Assembly (NCBI GenBank): GCA_046760105.1
Contig: JBHIDJ010000115.1
Span: 1 to 9,254, forward strand
Length of the DNA stretch: 9,254 nt
Reading direction: 5' to 3'
DNA from: JBHIDJ01 sp046760105
GTDB lineage: Bacteria; Pseudomonadota; Gammaproteobacteria; Acidiferrobacterales; SPGG2
Shown here: positions 5,689 through 9,254 of the stretch, in pieces
Numbering within the stretch: the stretch's first letter is position 1
Layout of the letters: the number at the start of each line of letters is the position of its first letter
Program-made: the position numbers and the translations under genes
The notes under the pieces: generated by a model
What the model was told of the DNA's origin: nothing
The model's database searches: none
The model's input: only the letters and a program-made list of their open reading frames with translations

Positions 5689-6768
5689 ATGAAACGTCGT
5701 ACATTCTTAAAGGCAGGACTTACCAGTACGGCTGCCGGTACGATTGCCGCGCCGGCAATTGTCCACGCTGCGAAGACATTCAGTTGGAAGATGACAACGA
5801 CTTGGCCGCCACAGCTGCCGTTCTATCAGGTGGGCCCGGGTAGCGCCGAGGGTATGGCTAAGAACATCGAAGACATGTCGGACGGCCGCCTGAAAATCAA
5901 GGTTTACGCCGCTGGCGAGTTGGTCCCGTGGAACGGTGGTTTCGATGCGGTTTCGGCAGGGACGGTGGAGATGAACCATGGCGTCGCCTACTATTGGGCG
6001 GGTAAACGCTTCGCCTCGCAGTACTTCGGGACCGTGCCGTTCGGCATGAGTTACGCCGGGCAAACGGCTTGGTACTATCACGGCGGCGGTTTGGAGCTGT
6101 GGAACGAAGTCTATGAGCCTTTCAAACTTGTCGCCATGCCGTGCGGGTGCACCGGTGTGCAGATGGGCGGTTGGTTCCGCAAGGAGATGAACTCGCTCTC
6201 GGACTTCAAGGGCCTCAAGATGCGCATTCCCGGTCTCGCGGGCAAGGTGTACAAAGAGATCGGCGTGAACGTGAAGTTGCTTGGTGGCGGTGAGATCTTC
6301 CCGGCGCTGGAGCGCGGCGTGATCGATGCGGCGGAATGGGTGGGTCCATATCAGGACCGGCGACTCGGGCTGCATAAAGCGGCCAAGTATTACTACACAT
6401 CCGATTGGCACGAGCCGTCAACGACCTCGGAGCTCATCGTCAACAAGACCGCCTATAACACACTGCCGAAGGACTTGCAGGCCATCGTCCAGACGGCCGC
6501 CCGGGATGCCCACATCACGAGCTACACTTGGGCGGAGGCCCACAACGCAGAGGCGCTCGATGATCTGGTGAAAAACCATGGCGTGCAGACACGGCAGTTC
6601 CCGAAGGACGTCATCGATTCCCTGCGTAAAGTCACCAAGCAAGTGCTTGAAGATGAGGCCGCGAAGGACAAGATGACGCGCAAGGTGCACGACTCATTCG
6701 TGTCCTTCAAGAACAAGCACGATCCTTGGTCGACTCTTAGTGAAGGGTACTTCCTGGGCATTCGTTAA
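5689..6768 (+). CDS. dctP: TRAP transporter periplasmic binding protein (DctP/TakP/FcbT1 type)
   Basis: This periplasmic substrate-binding protein delivers an organic acid to the DctQ-DctM membrane pair. The 359-residue product begins with a Tat signal: the twin-arginine motif KRRTFLK (2-8), a hydrophobic region and AIVHA near residue 27. So it is probably exported folded. Family signatures of the mannitol/chloroaromatic/2-oxoacid branch (COG4663) are clear: YYWAGK (101-106), GGGLELW (132-138), TGVQMGGWFRKEMNSLSDFK (155-174), KMRIPGLAG (177-185, with the conserved substrate-binding Arg179), GGGEIFPALERGVIDAAEWV (199-218), GPYQD and DWHEP (239-243). Related proteins bind pyruvate and other 2-oxoacids (TakP), lactate, or 4-chlorobenzoate (FcbT1), so a carboxylate is expected but not identified. 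An excellent ribosome binding site GGAGGAGGT lies eight bases before the ATG. A strong hairpin follows the gene. Confidence 0.95.
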   Translation: MKRRTFLKAGLTSTAAGTIAAPAIVHAAKTFSWKMTTTWPPQLPFYQVGPGSAEGMAKNIEDMSDGRLKIKVYAAGELVPWNGGFDAVSAGTVEMNHGVAYYWAGKRFASQYFGTVPFGMSYAGQTAWYYHGGGLELWNEVYEPFKLVAMPCGCTGVQMGGWFRKEMNSLSDFKGLKMRIPGLAGKVYKEIGVNVKLLGGGEIFPALERGVIDAAEWVGPYQDRRLGLHKAAKYYYTSDWHEPSTTSELIVNKTAYNTLPKDLQAIVQTAARDAHITSYTWAEAHNAEALDDLVKNHGVQTRQFPKDVIDSLRKVTKQVLEDEAAKDKMTRKVHDSFVSFKNKHDPWSTLSEGYFLGIR

Positions 6769-6776
6769 CATATCAG

Positions 6777-6815
6777 GCGGTCCCGCCGAGACGGCGGGAC
6801 CGCTTTCCCTCTTTT
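6777..6815 (+). terminator. Intra-operon terminator or attenuator between dctP and dctQM
   Basis: A perfect 12-bp GC-rich stem GCGGTCCCGCCG/CGGCGGGACCGC (6777-6788 and 6792-6803) with a 3-base loop is followed by TTTCCCTCTTTT. It lies eight bases after the dctP stop and 70 bases before dctQ. The interrupted T-tract suggests partial termination. Such elements let the binding protein be made in excess over the permease; the stem would also protect the 3' end of a dctP-only mRNA. Confidence 0.8.
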
Positions 6816-6885
6816 GCGTGCACGTGCAGCCGTTGCGTGAGACGGAGGCTATGCAGGGGGAACTTCGTCTGAGCACATCACAGTC

Positions 6886-7431
6886 ATGAGTGGACCCGAG
6901 AGACCGGCAACGCCCGCGACATCTCGTCTACCTTTGCGCGTTGCAGATGTCCTCGAAACATTTATTGATCGCTTTGGTCGCTGGACCTCGTGGTCGGCGC
7001 TGGTACTGGTCGTACTGGTGGCGACTAACGTTATCTTGCGCTACCTGTTCAGAATCGGGCCGGTTTCGTTGCAAGAGCTCGAGTGGCACCTGATCTCACC
7101 GGTCGCCCTGATCGGCATGTCGTATGCCATGCGTCACGGTGAGCACGTCCGCGTCGACATCTTCTACGAGAAGTTCTCTAAAACCGTTCAGCAATGGATC
7201 GACCTGTTCGCTGCTGTGGTGACCGTCATCGTCTCCATGATTATCATCAAGCTGTCGCTGGGGCTGGTCGGTCAGGCTTACGCCTCGCTCGAGGGCTCGC
7301 CCGATCCCGGTGGCCTGCCTTACCGCTTCGTGCTCAAGTCCTTCATCCCGTTTGGCTTCTTCTTGCTTTCGTTGCAGGCCTTAGCGCAGGCGCTGCACAT
7401 CGGGATTCAGTTAGGACGCCGTCATGGGTAG
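6886..7431 (+). CDS. dctQ: TRAP transporter small permease (DctQ type)
   Basis: This four-helix inner-membrane protein pairs with the large TRAP permease. The 181 residues hold membrane segments at about 34-56, 66-83, 105-128 and 147-174. The hallmark region MRHGEHVRVDIFYE (82-95) follows helix 2, and GSPDPGGLPYRFVLKSFIPF (137-156) precedes helix 4; both are typical of the COG4665 branch that goes with FcbT1/TakP-like binding proteins. A polar N-terminal extension of about 20 residues precedes the first helix. The ribosome binding site is weak (GAG about a dozen bases before the ATG), which with the upstream hairpin suggests low expression. The last eight bases overlap dctM, so the two are translationally coupled. 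Confidence 0.92.
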   Translation: MSGPERPATPATSRLPLRVADVLETFIDRFGRWTSWSALVLVVLVATNVILRYLFRIGPVSLQELEWHLISPVALIGMSYAMRHGEHVRVDIFYEKFSKTVQQWIDLFAAVVTVIVSMIIIKLSLGLVGQAYASLEGSPDPGGLPYRFVLKSFIPFGFFLLSLQALAQALHIGIQLGRRHG

Positions 7432-8749
7432 CGAGGCCCTTGCCATCTTCATGGCGCTCGGCTTCTTCTTTTTGCTCTTTATCGGATTCCCGGTAGCGAT
7501 TGCGCTCGCCGCGGCGGGATTGCTGTTCGGCTACATGGGTTTCGGCATGGGCCTGTTTAACCTGTTACCCCTGCGCATTTACGGGTTAATGGAAAACTAC
7601 ACGCTCATGGCGATCCCGCTTTTCGTTTTCATGGGCGTGATGATGGAGCGTTCGCGGCTCGCGGAGGAGTTGCTTGATGTCATCGGTCACGCCGCCGGCG
7701 GGTTGCGCGGTGGCATGGGGCTGTCCATCATTCTCGTCGGTGTGCTGATGGGGGCTTCTACTGGCATTGTAGGCGCCACGGTGGTAACACTGGGTTTGCT
7801 CACACTGCCCGTATTCGTTCGGCGACGTTACGACAAGGGGCTCGCCTGCGGCACTATCTGCGCGTCGGGCACGCTCGGACAGATCATCCCGCCCAGCCTC
7901 GTGCTCATCCTGCTCGCCGACATCATGGGGCAGTCGTTGGGCACGCTGTTCGCGGCCGCGATGATTCCCGGTCTCGTGCTTGCCGCCATTTATGCCACTT
8001 ACATGCTGGCGCTTGGTTGGCTCAGGCCGGAGATGGCGCCGGCCATTCCGGCGGAAGAGCGCGACGCCATGTCGCGGCGTGAGTTAATCATCAAGATATT
8101 CGTTGTCGTTCTACCGCCGATTGCGCTTATCTTCGCCGTGCTCGGTTCCATCATTGGCGGCGTGGCGGCGCCAACCGAGGCGGCGTCGATGGGCGCGCTT
8201 GGCAGCATACTCGTTGCTTCCATGACGCGACGGTTCAGCTGGCAGGTGCTGACCGAGACCGTGCAGAAGACGGTGAAGATTAGCGCCATGGTGTTTTTTA
8301 TTCTGATCTGCGCGCAAGCGTTCTCGCTCGCTTTCCGTGGTCTGGACGGAGACGAACTCATCGCGGACATGTTCGCGCTCGTCCCCGGTGGTGAGACGGC
8401 GGAGATCATTTTTATGCTGGTCCTGCTTTTTATCCTTGGGTTCTTCCTCGAGTGGATCGAGATCTGCTACATCGTGCTACCGCTGTTTCTGCCGATCTTT
8501 GCCGACAGCAACGTCAACTACGTATGGCTTTCGATGCTGGTCTGTTTGAACCTGCAGACCTCATTCCTCACACCGCCGGTCGGCTGGTCGTTGTTCTTCC
8601 TAAAAGGTGTCGCGCCGCCTGAGGTGTCGACGCGTGACATCTACATCGGCGTGCTCCCGTTTGTTGTGTTGCAGCTGATTGCGCTTGTCATACTGTTCAA
8701 TTATCCGCAGATCGCGACTTGGCTGCCGCACGCTATCGGTTGGGATTAA
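7424..8749 (+). CDS. dctM: TRAP transporter large permease (DctM type)
   Basis: This is the multi-helix inner-membrane protein that carries the substrate, normally driven by a sodium gradient. The 441-residue product is full length for the family (COG4664, PF06808). Family motifs include GGLRGGMGLSIILVGVLMGA (92-111), ASTGIVGATVVTLGLLTLP (111-129), the conserved hairpin GTLGQIIPPSLVLILLAD (149-166), EWIEICYIVLPLFLP and LQTSFLTPPVGWSLFFLKGV near the C-terminus. About twelve hydrophobic segments can be read. It starts inside the end of dctQ. No terminator is visible after its stop, and the next feature is a decayed gene on the other strand. Confidence 0.96.
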   Translation: MGSEALAIFMALGFFFLLFIGFPVAIALAAAGLLFGYMGFGMGLFNLLPLRIYGLMENYTLMAIPLFVFMGVMMERSRLAEELLDVIGHAAGGLRGGMGLSIILVGVLMGASTGIVGATVVTLGLLTLPVFVRRRYDKGLACGTICASGTLGQIIPPSLVLILLADIMGQSLGTLFAAAMIPGLVLAAIYATYMLALGWLRPEMAPAIPAEERDAMSRRELIIKIFVVVLPPIALIFAVLGSIIGGVAAPTEAASMGALGSILVASMTRRFSWQVLTETVQKTVKISAMVFFILICAQAFSLAFRGLDGDELIADMFALVPGGETAEIIFMLVLLFILGFFLEWIEICYIVLPLFLPIFADSNVNYVWLSMLVCLNLQTSFLTPPVGWSLFFLKGVAPPEVSTRDIYIGVLPFVVLQLIALVILFNYPQIATWLPHAIGWD

Positions 8750-8766
8750 CGGCACTCACACGGCTT

Positions 8767-8901
8767 TCAGAATGTGGCGACCACGCCATCTCCCCGCGGG
8801 TCGGCCGCGCCTTCAATAACACCTGAAGGGTGACGGGCGATCACGCCGGCATGACCCACAACCTCATCGAACGCCCCGACCAGCTCGACGTCATGGCTGG
8901 C
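8767..8901 (-). pseudogene. Remnant of the C-terminus of a gamma-glutamyltranspeptidase
   Basis: On the - strand a 44-codon frame ends at TGA (8767-8769). It translates to a typical gamma-glutamyltranspeptidase C-terminus: HDVELVGAFDEVVGHAGVI, then ARHPSGVIEGAADPRGDG and the terminal VVATF. Intact family members end with the same G-H-A-G, R-H-P-x-G and G-A-x-D-P-R-x-D-G series. An in-frame TAG (8902-8904) lies just upstream and nothing of the rest of the enzyme, including the catalytic Thr region, is recognisable beyond it. The piece is convergent with dctM and lacks a start codon and a ribosome binding site. It looks like what is left after a deletion or rearrangement at this junction. Confidence 0.75.
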
Positions 8902-9039
8902 CTAGTCAAGTTTTCGGTGCCACTGATATGTGACTCAAGCTCTAGTCGAACTCCTCTTAGTTTTTTGGGAAACTGGCCATCCGCCTGATCCACTCTTTGC
9001 TCGACACGTACGAAACCATAGACAGCTATCGAGCGCACG

Positions 9040-9066
9040 TTTTCGCCGCAACAGAAGTGTTAGAAT
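9040..9066 (+). promoter_or_regulatory. Weak promoter candidate for the FAH-family gene
   Basis: TAGAAT (9061-9066) matches five of six -10 positions. The upstream TTTTCG (9040-9045) is a poor -35 at a short 15-base spacing. Initiation near 9073 would leave a leader of about 57 bases ending in the GAGGA ribosome binding site of the next gene. Confidence 0.25.
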
Positions 9067-9129
9067 CCGTGGTTCTCGCAAGCCTCACGGAGGAGCGGGC
9101 AGTAGAGCGAATCTTAGCGAGGAAAAATC

Positions 9130-9254
9130 ATGAAAATCATTCGATTTCTTGACACGTCGGGGCGTGAGCGATTTGGCGAGCCAGTGGGTGAACACACCGC
9201 GCGCCTGATCGATGGCGACATCTTCGGCATGTTTCGCGTGACCGAGGAAGAAAT
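9130..9254 (+). CDS. Fumarylacetoacetate hydrolase family protein, N-terminal part
   Basis: The first 41 codons are present and the gene continues beyond the window. The start MKIIRFLDTSGRERFGEPVG, then ARLIDGDIFGMFRVTEEE, is characteristic of the N-terminal domain (Rv2993c_N, PF10370) that precedes the catalytic domain in many fumarylacetoacetate hydrolase (FAH) superfamily enzymes. This group includes 2-hydroxyhepta-2,4-diene-1,7-dioate isomerases, acylpyruvases and oxaloacetate decarboxylases. The catalytic metal-binding residues are not in view, so the reaction cannot be assigned. GAGGA (9119-9123) sits six bases before the ATG. It follows the TRAP operon on the same strand and could act on an imported acid, but 380 bases and a pseudogene separate them. 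Confidence 0.85.
   Translation, partial: MKIIRFLDTSGRERFGEPVGEHTARLIDGDIFGMFRVTEEE

Noticed and set aside
5707..6411. Open frame of 234 codons on the - strand opposite dctP
   Set aside because: It is antisense to a well-supported TRAP binding protein and its His/Arg-rich translation fits no family.
8841..9038. Open frame of 65 codons on the - strand downstream of dctM
   Set aside because: It overlaps the gamma-glutamyltranspeptidase remnant in a different frame and has no motif or ribosome binding site.

Overview
The window looks like a chromosomal segment of a Gram-negative proteobacterium, probably gamma- or betaproteobacterial. This is inferred from an outer-membrane TonB-dependent receptor, an outer-membrane beta-barrel protein, a Tat-exported periplasmic binding protein and a TRAP transporter. 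No phage, transposon, CRISPR array, tRNA or rRNA gene was seen.

Layout. (1) Positions 1-858, + strand: the probable tail of a truncated gene, then a beta-barrel outer-membrane protein resembling the MetA/phenol-degradation porin-like family. (2) Positions 946-4685, - strand: a cobalamin operon read right to left. It has a sigma70-like promoter, a well-preserved cobalamin riboswitch, a translational expression platform, btuB (outer-membrane B12 receptor), a dedicated tonB, and a PduO-type cob(I)alamin adenosyltransferase. B12 would be taken up by BtuB powered by TonB and converted to adenosylcobalamin by the last gene, and the riboswitch would shut the operon down when cobalamin is plentiful. 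Inner-membrane btuCDF and exbBD are not in the window. (3) Positions 4829-5026, - strand: a small zinc-ribbon protein with its own promoter and ribosome binding site. (4) Positions 5027-5688: a 662-base gap without a confident gene. It holds two back-to-back promoter candidates around a perfect 8-bp inverted repeat, then a hairpin-rich stretch (about 5215-5371) that may be a structured leader RNA, then a doubtful 80-codon frame. (5) Positions 5689-8749, + strand: a complete three-gene TRAP transporter (binding protein, small permease, large permease) of the mannitol/chloroaromatic/2-oxoacid type, with a strong terminator-like hairpin between the binding-protein gene and the two permease genes. 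(6) Positions 8750-9129: a 380-base gap holding a 44-codon remnant of the C-terminus of a gamma-glutamyltranspeptidase on the - strand (8767-8901). After it, about 8902-9039 shows nothing recognisable, and a weak promoter candidate follows. (7) Positions 9130-9254, + strand: the first 41 codons of a fumarylacetoacetate-hydrolase-family protein that runs off the window.

The most solid and informative system is the riboswitch-controlled B12 uptake operon, where two mutually exclusive helices around the btuB ribosome binding site can be read directly. The least explained part is the structured stretch upstream of the TRAP operon. I could not match it to an RNA class I know, and it is the best candidate for something undescribed.
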